Assembly: GCA_958510825.1 (NCBI GenBank)
Contig: OY294049.1
Coordinates: 9,424,001 to 9,488,000 of the forward strand
Length of the DNA: 64,000 nt
Source of the DNA: Brachypterus glaber
Lineage: Eukaryota > Arthropoda > Insecta > Coleoptera > Kateretidae
Direction: 5' to 3'
A program made the position numbers and the translations under genes. The notes beneath the pieces are model-generated. The model did no database searches. It was not told where the DNA came from and was given only the letters and a program-made list of their open reading frames with translations. Below, in pieces: positions 22,178-31,655 of this stretch. How positions within the stretch are numbered: the stretch's first letter is position 1; the number at the start of each line of letters is the position of its first letter.

Positions 22178-22660
22178 ACAGAGCGGTCCAAAAGTCACCC
22201 CCCCCCCTCTTAACTTTTGAACCAGTTGAGATATCGACTTTAAATTTAAAAAAGAAAGTTAATTTTTTTAAAGTTGCTTTATATTAGCAAAAATTAAAAA
22301 TGCTTTTTATTGTAAAAACATGTACACATTGGATGTCGCTTGTGATTGGAGACAAAGCAAATGACAACAGCTATGGCCACTGAGCGTTAATGAATTCGGT
22401 GAATTTCATTTTGCGTAATTTATTTTTAACTGTACACATATCTCTCAGAAGAGGTTAAAAGATTTTTGAAAGACTTCTGAAAATTTGTACACGGACTTAC
22501 TATGCATAGTGGTTCACTCCTCGGTTTTATTAAAAAAAAATAAGCCAAAGGGTTAGCGCTTTCATCCACAGAAAACCATCAACAGTGCGGTCCAAAAGTC
22601 ACCCCCCCCCCTTTTAACTTTTGAACGAGTTGAGATATCGACTTCAAATTTAGAACTCTT
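22178..22660 (+). repeat. CAGWGCGGTCC MITE, two left ends in tandem
   Basis: CAGAGCGGTCCAAAAGTCAC (22178) and CAGTGCGGTCCAAAAGTCAC (22584) both continue through a C-run, CTTAACTTTTGAAC and GAGATATCGACTT. The same end occurs at 34677 and, diverged, at 44893 and 49000. The corresponding right ends were not located here. Confidence 0.65.
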
Positions 22661-22979
22661 AAATAAGACAACTTAAACTATCTTTTAGCATATATTTAAT
22701 ACTTTCAGCTCTTAAAATGTACGTTTTTGAAAGGCAGAAATGCAAAATTTTAAAATAAAAGAGAAATGATTTAATTAAATTTATGAAAAATTACAGTTTA
22801 AAAAGAACTTTAAATACAATATAATAATAAAACATGATGATGTATTATTTGAACAATTTAACAAAATATATTAAAAATTAATAAAGTAATATAAAATATT
22901 AAAATATAAAAATGACCACTAAAAAAATACGCTTTTTAAAGGCCGAAATGCAAAATTTTAAATAAAAGAGAAATAACAC

Positions 22980-23852
22980 AGGCCCACAAAAAAAAATTGT
23001 GAGGCTTGGATTCCAATATGATATTCCTATGTATTTTTTCCCGCTGAAACCGAATCCGTAACCCGTTTAACCCTTACACGTCAGAATTTTGACATAACCT
23101 CAAAAAACACTCGAAAAACTAATGAAACCGCTAAAATCATCTACTTCATACCACTTTCACCCCCTTCCTCCAAATTCGTAATTTCGTAACCCCATAATCC
23201 CCTAACCTCGAAATACCATTACTCCATAACCTCAAAACCGCGTAACCTCATTAAGTAGAAAAATCTGGTTCGGGAAAACAGAACAAATACGTGAATTTTT
23301 TTTAGAACATAGTTATGAATAAGTAACTGTATAATCCTAAAATCCCATCACACCTCCTAACCCCTTCATTCCGTAACCCCATATATTATAACCTCTTAAC
23401 CCTATCAGCCTATTCTGTGGAGAATTCCGGATCTCGAAATCATAAGAGTTTTGTGAGTGAAGTCATGAATCAAGGTCTATTTCATTATTTTTTTAACCGG
23501 ACTTCTCCACAGGATAACGTAATGGGGTTACGAAGTGAAGTGATTTTGAGATTATGGTGTTAGGGTATTTTGGGGTTATAGAGTTACTTACCTATGACTA
23601 TGTTCCACAAAAAAGCTGAAGAATTTATTCTGTTTTCCCAAACTAGATTTTTCTACTTAATGAGGTTACGGGGTTTTGAGGTTATGCGGCTATGGTATTA
23701 TGAGGTTAGGGGATTATGGGGTTCTGGGGTTATAGAATTAGCAATTTGGGGACAGGGGGGTGACAGTGGTATGGCATAGATGATTTTAGCGCTTTCAGTA
23801 GTTTTTCGGGTGTTTTTTGAGGTTATATCTTTTTTTGTGGGCCTGTGTAATT
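22980..23852. mobile_element. 870-bp palindromic foldback rich in GTAACCCC
   Basis: ACACAGGCCCACAAAAAA (22980) mirrors TTTTTTGTGGGCCTGTGT (23832). The arms are inverted over about 400 bp each: shared CGCTAAAATCATCTA, TCGTAACCCCATAATCCCC, CATTAAGTAGAAAAATCT and the mirrored ...GATTTTTCTACTTAATG. The arms hold many TAACCTC/GTAACCCCAT units. The centre is about 23390-23510. No transposase. Confidence 0.85.
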
Positions 23853-23859
23853 TAAATAC

Positions 23860-24580
23860 AAAAAATAGACAACAAATCTTCACTATACCTACGGTTTCAG
23901 TAAGAAAAAAGATTAGGGTCGATAAAAGTTTAAAGAATGCCTAATAAAAACCTGCATAAACAAAGCTTAACTGATAACATCAATTTTAGACTGTATTGTA
24001 AATAAAAATGAATTTATTTAGAATATTAAATATAATTACATTTAACACAAAAAAAAATAGGGCAAAAATAGTACCCTTTTGTCCAATACTATTCTAGCGC
24101 TACGCGAAGTGAATAGAAGCAAAAATGGTGAATATTTTGGTCAACCAACATAATATGTACCTTCCAAAAATAATTAAAAAGGTCACTTTGGTTTTTCCAA
24201 CTGTCGTGTCAGCCATAAGAATTTTTATTTTCGGCACCGCGAGGCCTTGGGGTTAAGTCCGCCTCTGTATGTTTTCACTGCTGAATTTCTCGTCTCGAAT
24301 GTACACTTTATAACACTTTTTACGAGTCAGATAGACACCTTTATAATAAAAAGTGCATAAGAATTTAAGCAAGTACGTATATATGTAGATACGTGCATAA
24401 AATAGAAAATGACTCCAAAAAGGAGGCAGATGCGAAGTAAGTCCGTGACAGGATTTTGTTATTGAGAGGTAAAAATCCTTTTAAAAATTTAACTTTGTGA
24501 AATAGATAAGGTAGGTAACGTTATACGAAGGGAAAAAATTTTGCTAAAATTTACAAAAATAAAACATTTTTTTCTACTAC
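23860..24580. other. AT-rich spacer with a repeat C scrap
   Basis: ACTATTCTAGCGCTACGCGA (24088) resembles one end of repeat C at 16010 and 60845. Nothing else is recognised. Confidence 0.4.
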
Positions 24581-24764
24581 CTAATTAAGTGCTAGCTTAC
24601 ATATTATCTACCGTTGTCAAGGCTTGTTTATCTTGGCATTTTTTATTGACGACGGTCAATAATAATAAAAATAAATTTTTTTTTGAGATAACTACTAACT
24701 TTTAGTAGTATTAAAATAAGAATTATGTTATACTATACCCAGTGGGACATATATAACCCGACTA

Positions 24765-25009
24765 CACTGATTAAACAGTTTATTTGTGTCAACTGAATTA
24801 TTTAGTTGGATATGGCCAATTAAATTATTTGGTGGTGACAAATAAATTTTATTTCTGTCAAATAAACTATTTTGTTCCCATTAATAAACAATTTTTAAAT
24901 TTAAATATTTGTTTACATGAACTAAATATTTATTTGACCCAAATAAAATTTGTTACTCACAACCAAATAATTTAATTGGCCATATCCAAATAAATCCTTT
25001 TTACCAGTG
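24765..25009 (+). repeat. MITE family A, full copy with TA flanks
   Basis: 245 bp, CACTGATTAAACAGTTTATT...ending TTTACCAGTG, with TA at 24763-24764 and 25010-25011. Best-preserved copy of the family in this window. Confidence 0.8.
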
Positions 25010-25613
25010 TAAGATGCCTACTGGGTTATATAAAAAGCCCCGGTGCACATAAATTTTATTCCGATAGCTCTAATAACGCCAAAACGATTGATCTGTCTTA
25101 GCTGGGAAACCCTGTATAGCTCACGACCTTTTTAAGTTAGTGTGGTCACAAACTTTCCTGAAAAGACCGACCGACAAGGAGAATTTTCTTTCGCGGAAAT
25201 CAGGTTTTTTACATAAAAAAAAAATCCGAGAAACGTATAAACGCAGAAACAACGTAAAACAAAACTATTTCAATCTATTCATAATTATTTCAAAAACCAA
25301 AAACGAGTCGACAACCGGTCGACCCCATTTAAAGTATTTTTGCAGATATTTCAAAGATATTTTTGTATAAACTCTAAATCCATCTGATCTAAAAATATTG
25401 TTGTGATAAATTTTGTTATGGTTATTTTCTATTAGACTTTAATACTTTTTTTATACGGTCGTTTTATTTTAGTACAAAATTTAACCATTTACGTACCAAA
25501 GCAAAATAAAATTTATATTAAAATGAATACTGTAATAAAAGTTTTGTACATAACTCGTTTTGTAAAGTAAAATAGAATAATAGTATATTATGCACCTAGT
25601 ATAGGGTAGACCG

Positions 25614-26027
25614 GGGTCGAAAGTAACAGGCAGCGAAAGTAACAACCGCAATATTTAGAAATACAGCGGGGATAGAGGCGCACGCGTCGACTATGTTAGA
25701 CAAGACACTGTCGACTTTTAAATATCAGTATGCCGTCGACCACGGATGAGAGCTGTGCTGTCCATTAGTTAAAGTTTGTTTTAGGTATAGTAAAGTAACT
25801 TTTTTCGAGTGATTTTAAATTTGAATATAATTTTTCTCACTGCAGGTAAGCATTGTTTCTTAGTTTTATCTTTAAGATTAGTTATTTTTACGTATTATAA
25901 CGGTTGCCAATTGGTAATTTTCGCCTTTTATCATTACAAATTTGAAGCAGTTGTTCAAAATGGTGGTCGGGGACTTTTGTAACAAACATGATCGGGGTCG
26001 ATTGTAACGTTACAACCGACCCCGACC
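25614..26027. promoter_or_regulatory. Left subterminal GGGGTCG...GTAAC motif array
   Basis: Copies: GGGGTCGAAAGTAAC (25614), GCGAAAGTAAC (25634), GGTCGGGGACTTTTGTAAC (25965), GGGGTCGATTGTAAC (25994) and its inverted partner GTTACAACCGACCCC (26009). The last two form a near-perfect palindrome ending 49 bp before the transposase ATG. These are probable transposase-binding sites that may also autoregulate the gene (inference). Confidence 0.55.
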
Positions 26028-26075
26028 AATAAAATATGATTTATTGTGGATCATATTTAAGTTGTTTATTGTAGA

Positions 26076-28070
26076 ATGCCTCGTACGAAGAATAGAAGAA
26101 CCGAAAGAGGTACAAAGGATATATCAGTCTATGAACAAGCTTATGAAGATGTAAATAACGGGATATTGTCTATTCGTGCAGCTGCAAAGAGATACGAGTT
26201 GTGTCACGTATCTTTAACAAGATTTAAAAAGAAAAAAGAAAAAGTTTTAAGACAGGGAGAAAATTCTTTGGTGACAATGGGTTATAAAGCTTGGAACAAA
26301 GTTTTTTCCGAGGATCACGAAAATATCATGGAAAATTATATTGTAAAGGCAGCAGAAATATACTTTGGTTTTAGTCCAAAAGAAATTAGAAGATTTGCAT
26401 ATGAGTTGGCAATAAAGTATAATTTATTAGTACCACCTCAGTGGGAAGAAAATCACATGGCTACTGAAGATTGGTTTACCAGGTTTATGAAGAGGCATCC
26501 AAAATTATCCGTAAGGTGTGCACAAGCAACTAGTTTGTCTCGTGCCACTAGTTTTAACGAAACAAACGTAAATATGTTTTTTGATAACTTGGAAAAAGTC
26601 ATGGATAAATATAAATTCGAACCCAAAGATATATATAATGTGGACGAGACTGGAGTTACGACAGTTCAAAAACCTAATAGAATTGTCACCAAAAGAGGTT
26701 CCAGGCAAGTTGGAGCACTAACATCCGCGGAACGGGGGCAGTTAGTAACCGTAACTTGTGCAGTAAATGCAGTTGGTAATTTTATACCTCCAATGTTCTT
26801 ATTTCCAAGACTTCGCTACCAAGAACATTTTGTGCGAGATGGTCCTACTGGCAGCATTGGTGCGGGGAATGCAAGTGGTTGGATGCAAGAAAGGGAGTTC
26901 GTCACGTTTTTGGAACACTTTCAAAAATATACGTCTGCAACATTTTCCAATAAAGTTCTTCTCCTACTGGATAATCATTCTTCCCATATTTCCATCGAAG
27001 CCCTTGACTACTGCTCTAAAAACGGTATAGTTATGCTATCCTTTCCGCCCCACTGTTCGCACAAGCTACAGCCCCTGGACCGTTCTGTATACGGACCCCT
27101 AAAAAAAGCTGTAAATACCAGTTGTGATGGTTGGATGCGCAGTAACCCAGGAAAAACCATGACTATTTATAACATCCCCTCTATTATATCAACAGCTCTT
27201 CCAATGGCGCTAACGATAAACAACATTCAAGCCGGTTTTAGGTGTACGGGAATCTTTCCCCACAATAGAAACATATTTACAGCCCTAGACTTTGCTCCAT
27301 CTTATGTTACAGATCGGCCAGCACCCTTAACTGAAATAATCATTGAAAATGAAATTAGCTTAACTGAATCAACAGACGTAGAAAGGGAACCTAATACAGC
27401 TGAAGTAAACACTAAACATAAACCATTGATATCTTGTTCTAGCACAGTTGAACCGAGCAACCAATTAAAAAGCAATCCTACACCATTGCCATATCTTTCT
27501 ACCCCAGGAAAATTTTCGCCAGAAACAGTACGACCTCTCACAGGTGATCAAAACAACCAAGTAAAAAACATTCCTGCACCATTACCATCACTTTCTACCT
27601 CAAAAGAATTTTTGCCAGAAACAGTACGACCTTTCCCGAAAGCTGCGCCTAGAAAGGAAGGAAATAGACGAAAAAGGAAATCGACTATATACACTGAAAC
27701 TCCTGAGAAAGAAAAAATTAGAGCAGAATATGAAGAAAAGAATAAAAAAAAAGTAAAAAAAAATTTTTCTGAATCTGAACTTAGTACGAAAATTCACCCT
27801 AAAAAAGGTAATTTAAAGAAGGACAAAAAAAAAGTCGATTTTAAACCAAAAACTAAAATTTATCCTAAAAAATATAATTTAAAGGACGACAAAGAAGACG
27901 ATAGCGATGATGAAAATGAAGAGTATTATTGTCTTGTATGCGTTGAGCCTTACCGTAAAAGTAGACCAGGTGAAAAATGGGTTCAATGCCTAGAATGTAA
28001 ATACTGGTCACATGAAGCATGTACCAAACAAGAATACTTATATGTTTGTCAAAATTGTGATTCAGAGTGA
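26076..28070 (+). CDS. Pogo-like transposase with C-terminal PHD finger
   Basis: A 664-aa, uninterrupted DDE transposase that would cut and paste the surrounding element at TA. N-terminal psq-type helix-turn-helix (about 15-55: SIRAAAKRYELCHVSLTRF). CENP-B-like second HTH (about 95-148: ATEDWFTRFMKRHPKLSV). Catalytic core with D190 (YNVDETG), D299 (LLLDNHSSH) and D335 (LQPLDRSVYG); 35 residues lie between the last two (DD35D). A Lys-rich low-complexity linker (about 520-610) looks like a nuclear localisation region. The C-terminus (about 617-664) is a PHD-like zinc finger: CLVCVEPY, WVQCLECKYWSHEAC, CQNC. Start is the first ATG; no intron is needed. Such fingers recur in insect pogo-like proteins. 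A domesticated gene is less likely because intact TIRs flank it. Confidence 0.93.
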   Translation: MPRTKNRRTERGTKDISVYEQAYEDVNNGILSIRAAAKRYELCHVSLTRFKKKKEKVLRQGENSLVTMGYKAWNKVFSEDHENIMENYIVKAAEIYFGFSPKEIRRFAYELAIKYNLLVPPQWEENHMATEDWFTRFMKRHPKLSVRCAQATSLSRATSFNETNVNMFFDNLEKVMDKYKFEPKDIYNVDETGVTTVQKPNRIVTKRGSRQVGALTSAERGQLVTVTCAVNAVGNFIPPMFLFPRLRYQEHFVRDGPTGSIGAGNASGWMQEREFVTFLEHFQKYTSATFSNKVLLLLDNHSSHISIEALDYCSKNGIVMLSFPPHCSHKLQPLDRSVYGPLKKAVNTSCDGWMRSNPGKTMTIYNIPSIISTALPMALTINNIQAGFRCTGIFPHNRNIFTALDFAPSYVTDRPAPLTEIIIENEISLTESTDVEREPNTAEVNTKHKPLISCSSTVEPSNQLKSNPTPLPYLSTPGKFSPETVRPLTGDQNNQVKNIPAPLPSLSTSKEFLPETVRPFPKAAPRKEGNRRKRKSTIYTETPEKEKIRAEYEEKNKKKVKKNFSESELSTKIHPKKGNLKKDKKKVDFKPKTKIYPKKYNLKDDKEDDSDDENEEYYCLVCVEPYRKSRPGEKWVQCLECKYWSHEACTKQEYLYVCQNCDSE

Positions 28071-28267
28071 TCTTAGATTTAAAAATACATATTAGGTTTA
28101 GTTCACTGAATATTTTAGTATAAAAAAATATTTTTTATTTTACAATTTGTTATATTTTTGAGAATAAGACTTTATTTTGTTATTTTTTTAAATAAAAGTA
28201 GAGTTGTTTTTGTTATTTTATAAGGTTCTTTAAATAAATACTCCTGGTTTTAACTGCTCAACATTCT

Positions 28268-28302
28268 GTTACTACCGACCCCGGGTCGGGGGCGGTTGTA
28301 AC
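28268..28302. promoter_or_regulatory. Right subterminal palindromic motif of pogo element
   Basis: GTTACTACCGACCCC and GGGGGCGGTTGTAAC are arranged inverted around GGGTCGG. This mirrors the left palindrome at 25994-26023; a further copy sits in the right TIR. Confidence 0.55.
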
Positions 28303-28821
28303 AATTTACCCCATTCCTATTTTTTGCAAATAATTTTGATTATGCTTATCCCAAGATCTTAATGGTAGGTCCTAATAATGTAAAATACATAGGGAATCTT
28401 TAAAAATAAAAAGTTCTTAATTTACTCTAATGGTCCATCCAGAATTGAGTGTCAAACTCAAATTGTTACTTTCGACCTCGGTCTACCCTACGAACTAAGT
28501 ATTTGGTGTTCGAGAGTGAGACGGAGTCGGGGCAAAAAATCAGTCGAGAATACTAAAGACAGTTCGCATACGTGGTGCATACAATATTTTTTCTACTACC
28601 TAAAGCTAGTAACTCCAAACATTCAAATATAGTTTAAATATTATTTTGACATAGCTGTCGGTTTGACAAAAAGTCGAGAAAGTTGTATTATTTTTTTATT
28701 ATTTATCGTCGTTAAGAAATAATGCTTAACAACGGTCAATAATAAATAAATTCATTTAATTTATTGGTTGTCAAAGTAAACTAGCGTTGACAACGGTTTA
28801 TAATATTTAAGCTAGCACTTA

Positions 28822-29086
28822 GGTTTGTTTATATTTGTTTTTTAACCTCGTACTATTCTACTTAATTAAGCATCCTCTAAGTCCAGGACTTGTGTGGGCT
28901 AGTAGTAGAGGGAACCACCGGCTTTAATTGACTTTCGAACCAATATATCTAGGAAGTACGCCTTCGCCAAATTTCAATTATTAATTAACTGAAAAAGGCA
29001 ATCGGCGCCAGTGAGGTTTGAACTCACGATCATTAGCTCAGTGTCAATGCTATATCAATGCCTTAGACCGCTGAGCTAATTCTCCT
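28822..29086 (-). repeat. tRNA-derived SINE, copy 1
   Basis: On the minus strand the head contains an RNA polymerase III A box TAGCTCAGCGG (29078-29068) and B box GTTCAAACC (29023-29015). A body follows with CACTGGCGCCGATTGCC and CCACACAAGTCCTGGACTTA, then an A/T-rich AAACAAATATAAACAAACC tail at 28825-28850. The body matches 56542-56826. The head shows tRNA-like features but has extra sequence between the boxes and is not a functional tRNA gene. Confidence 0.88.
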
Positions 29087-29215
29087 AGTAGAAAATATAC
29101 TTATACAAAGTAAAAAAATATTGTAGAGCCAGTACAATATCTTATAGAGCTTCCACCTTGAAGGCATATTGAAAAAACTCCACCCTGCGCCATATTAGAA
29201 GCAATTTTTTATTAT

Positions 29216-29613
29216 CAGGGGTAATATCATAAGTGATACTGGGTTAGGTATCGGTGGTTTTTTACATAAATTTTACGAATATTAATCCCAATGACGAAAA
29301 TGCAACGACTGCTTTAGCAGGAGTTGCATTTTCCAAAAATTGGGATTAATATGAGTAAAATTTGAAAAAAAGGCACCAGTACTTAACCTAGTATCACGAA
29401 TTGATATTTAGGGAGAGAATATAATTTATATTTAATACACATACCTCTTAATTCTAACGTATTTATCCACAAATAAATTATATTTTATAAATTAAAAAGC
29501 AAACAATAAGCACGATTTTAGATTACAGAAAAGAGGGGTAAAAAAACATCGTAGGGGTAAGATATTTTCACTTATCAGTACAGCATACTACATAAATATA
29601 AATTGTATTCTCA
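29216..29613 (-). mobile_element. Internally deleted Crypton derivative, ~398 bp
   Basis: This unit joins the left ~298 bp of the adjacent Crypton (GGGGTAATATCATAAGTGAT...) directly to its right ~95 bp (AGAAAAGAGGGGTAAAAAAA...TGTATTCTCA). Everything between, including the recombinase, is missing. It abuts the full element in direct orientation at about 29613. It is a non-autonomous deletion derivative. Confidence 0.8.
29236..29397. repeat. Crypton-end hairpin, copy 1
   Basis: GATACTGGGTTAGGTATCGG...ATTAATCCCAATGACGAAAATGCAAC pairs imperfectly with GTTGCATTTTCC...TTGGGATTAAT...TACTTAACCTAGTATC. The arms are about 75 bp, closed by CTGCTTTAGCAG. A second copy lies at 29632-29793. Confidence 0.75.
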
Positions 29614-29974
29614 GGGGTAATATCATAAGTGATATTGGGTTAGGTATCGGTGGTTTTTTACATAAATTTTACGAATATTAATCCCAATGACGAAAATGCA
29701 ACGACTGCTTTAGCAGGAGTTGCATTTTCCAAAAATTGGGATTAATATGAGTAAAATTTGAAAAAAAGCTCCGGTACCTAACCTAGTATCACGAATTGAT
29801 ATTTAGGGAGAGAATATAATTTATATTTAATACACATACCTCTTAATTATAACGTATTAATCCACAAATAAATTATATTTTATAAATTAAAAAGCACACA
29901 ATAATCAGGTCCTAAATATCTATAAAATTTATATTTTATTTATATTTATATTTAATATACTTTTCATTTAGAGG

Positions 29975-30228
29975 CAGCGAACTAATAACTCTTCTTTCTA
30001 GAATACGCATACCGTTAAAATAAAGTATCGCCAACATCTCGGTTTGTTTGTAAACAAATAGTAGGTATATTTAAGCCTGAACAATAACAATTACCAGTAA
30101 CTGGTATTGTTGTCTCTGTTAGAACAAAGATGTGCGAGTAAGACAGACGAATGTTTATGTTGCCGACGTTTTTGTCAGTTTTAACGAATGAAATGCCTAT
30201 TCTAGAGAGAAGAGTTATTAGTTCGTTG
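29975..30228. mobile_element. hAT-type MITE, 254 bp
   Basis: Inverted ends CAGCGAACTAATAACTCTTC... and ...GAAGAGTTATTAGTTCGTTG extend about 36 bp. They are flanked by a perfect 8-bp direct repeat TTTAGAGG (29967-29974 and 30229-30236). An 8-bp duplication with CA[G/A]CG-starting TIRs is diagnostic of hAT elements. An inner hairpin (AATTACCAGTAACTGGTATT) is present. It lies 3' of the Crypton recombinase gene and has no coding capacity. Confidence 0.9.
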
Positions 30229-30437
30229 TTTAGAGGACATGTATAAATGGTTGTCTATCTTCAGCTAGCGTACCGGTTATCAGGGTCGTAATTAGGACTA
30301 AAATAAAATTCAAAAATTTTTAAAAATGATGTAGGATTTAATTATAACAAAATCACAAACCCACATTATTAACAAAATAACAAAACATAATTGAACAAAT
30401 AGATTATTAAATACCTAAAACCTAATTTTAACAAAAG

Positions 30438-31655
30438 TTAGTTGTTACTACAATTAAAATTTTGAATGTTAAATGTACAGTTTTGAAAAACATTTCCTTG
30501 TCCGGTGTTTCCTATTTCTTGTAGTGAATTTGAATTTATAATGATTTCTTCTTTCTCTGAATTTTGATCTTTAATTAAAGGGTCGACATTTCCTCTCATT
30601 TTATTAATTATTTCATTATGGTCCTTCTCTTGCATGTTCAAATAGGACTGGTATGAATTCGCGGAACTATGCCCTGTAATTTTCATAAGCTGTTGTTCTT
30701 GAACACCCGCGCTCGCTAGCTGCGTTACAGCTGTGGATCTATGGCTATGATTAGTGATTTTCTTACGTTTTACGTCCATGCCAATTAACTTTGCGCTTTC
30801 TTGTGTCCATTTTGAAATTGTGTTTATGCCTATAGGTAAATTCTTATACCAGCCTTTTGATACAGATTCGTTCCATGATGGATTGGGTGTCAAAAATAAT
30901 CTGTCACTTGTAACATGAGCTGGTCTTTTTTCCATTAATTTTTTAAACAATCTAACTGGACATATCTCAGGATTTGTTTTATTTGAAGTAAGCCACTTAT
31001 TGTTGGCACATTTACTACTTCCCCCTTGTGTGGTTTTGGTAAAAACCGGATTGTAAATGATTCTTTCGCTTGGTTTACCATAATTATCTGTTTCTTCGAT
31101 AAAATGGGATGTTGCTGCAAATGCGGCTTCATTGCCGCGCCAAGCCAGTTCAGTTGCTGCTATATTAAAAAATTTCTTCTGTAGCCCCTCAGGATTATCT
31201 TCCTTCCAGATCTTTTGCATAGCCAAAGTTTCCTCGTTTGTAAAGGCTGCAGCGCTACTTTTTCGTTTTTCTGGCAATACTTGCAGAGCCTTGCGTTTCG
31301 CATCCCTTGCCTCTCTGGCCTGTTTAAATTCGATGTCAAGAAAGGGATCGAACTTTATTTTAAATTCATGATAGTATTTTTCTTGTAACATTTTAGCAAT
31401 TGTGTTGAAGTGAGTTTTTATAACACTTTCTTTGTAATCATCTCCTGACCGTTTTTTTATGTTGAAAGCATAATCTTTTAAAATGTTAGAAATGCTATTA
31501 ATTGATGTATTTTCCGTAAAAACATATTTCCTTGACTTACAAAATTCATCAAACTGTTTCCATATACTGGCTTTATTTTTCACGGTATTACTTGGAGTAC
31601 TTTTTTTAATTTGAGAATTAATTTCATCGTTATTAAAAGCTCCCCATCGATCCAT
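30438..31655 (-). CDS. Crypton tyrosine recombinase
   Basis: Predicted to recombine circular element DNA with the target through a 3'-phosphotyrosine intermediate. Start chosen at ATG 31655 (MDRWGAFNNDEINSQIKK), giving 405 aa; the open frame continues upstream to a TTG at 31736 without an earlier ATG. In the longer numbering, the core residues are R200 (ATELAWRGNE), H330-x-x-R333 (TNHSHRSTAVTQL), H356 (KITGHSS) and Y365 (SYQSYLNM). The nine-residue H-to-Y spacing is canonical. The N-terminal half (about 45-130) looks like a SAM-like DNA-binding core domain. The tail (about 370-432) is acidic/Asn-rich with no recognised domain. No stop or frameshift interrupts it. It has no neighbouring gene; terminal repeats lie on both sides. 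Chance of being a domesticated gene is low because both element ends are present. Confidence 0.88.
   Translation of the reverse strand: MDRWGAFNNDEINSQIKKSTPSNTVKNKASIWKQFDEFCKSRKYVFTENTSINSISNILKDYAFNIKKRSGDDYKESVIKTHFNTIAKMLQEKYYHEFKIKFDPFLDIEFKQAREARDAKRKALQVLPEKRKSSAAAFTNEETLAMQKIWKEDNPEGLQKKFFNIAATELAWRGNEAAFAATSHFIEETDNYGKPSERIIYNPVFTKTTQGGSSKCANNKWLTSNKTNPEICPVRLFKKLMEKRPAHVTSDRLFLTPNPSWNESVSKGWYKNLPIGINTISKWTQESAKLIGMDVKRKKITNHSHRSTAVTQLASAGVQEQQLMKITGHSSANSYQSYLNMQEKDHNEIINKMRGNVDPLIKDQNSEKEEIIINSNSLQEIGNTGQGNVFQNCTFNIQNFNCSNN

Larger units (their letters stand above)
25604..28488 (+). mobile_element. Pogo-like DNA transposon, 2.9 kb, apparently intact
   Basis: Terminal inverted repeats GGGTAGACCGGGGTCGAAAG (left) and CTTTCGACCTCGGTCTACCC (right) differ at one position. 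TA lies on both sides (25602-25603, 28489-28490). One intact transposase frame is inside. Subterminal motifs GGGGTCGNNNGTAAC are repeated in both ends. All elements needed for an autonomous copy seem present. Confidence 0.9.
24586..28821. repeat. Inverted pair enclosing pogo element and MITE A
   Basis: TAAGTGCTAGCTTACATATT then ATCTACCGTTGTCAA (24586-24690) matches the reverse complement of 28705-28821. Both arms contain a second GACGGTCAATAATAA module. This suggests an older element of at least 100-bp terminal repeats, into which MITE A (24765-25009) and the pogo transposon (25604-28488) were inserted. Confidence 0.55.

Noticed and set aside
22980..23852. Telomeric repeat tract
   Set aside because: The units are GTAACCCC/TAACCTC variants in a palindrome, not a head-to-tail TTAGG array.
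29000..29086. Functional tRNA gene on the minus strand
   Set aside because: A and B boxes are present, but extra sequence lies between them, the cloverleaf does not close, and it is fused to a SINE body and tail.
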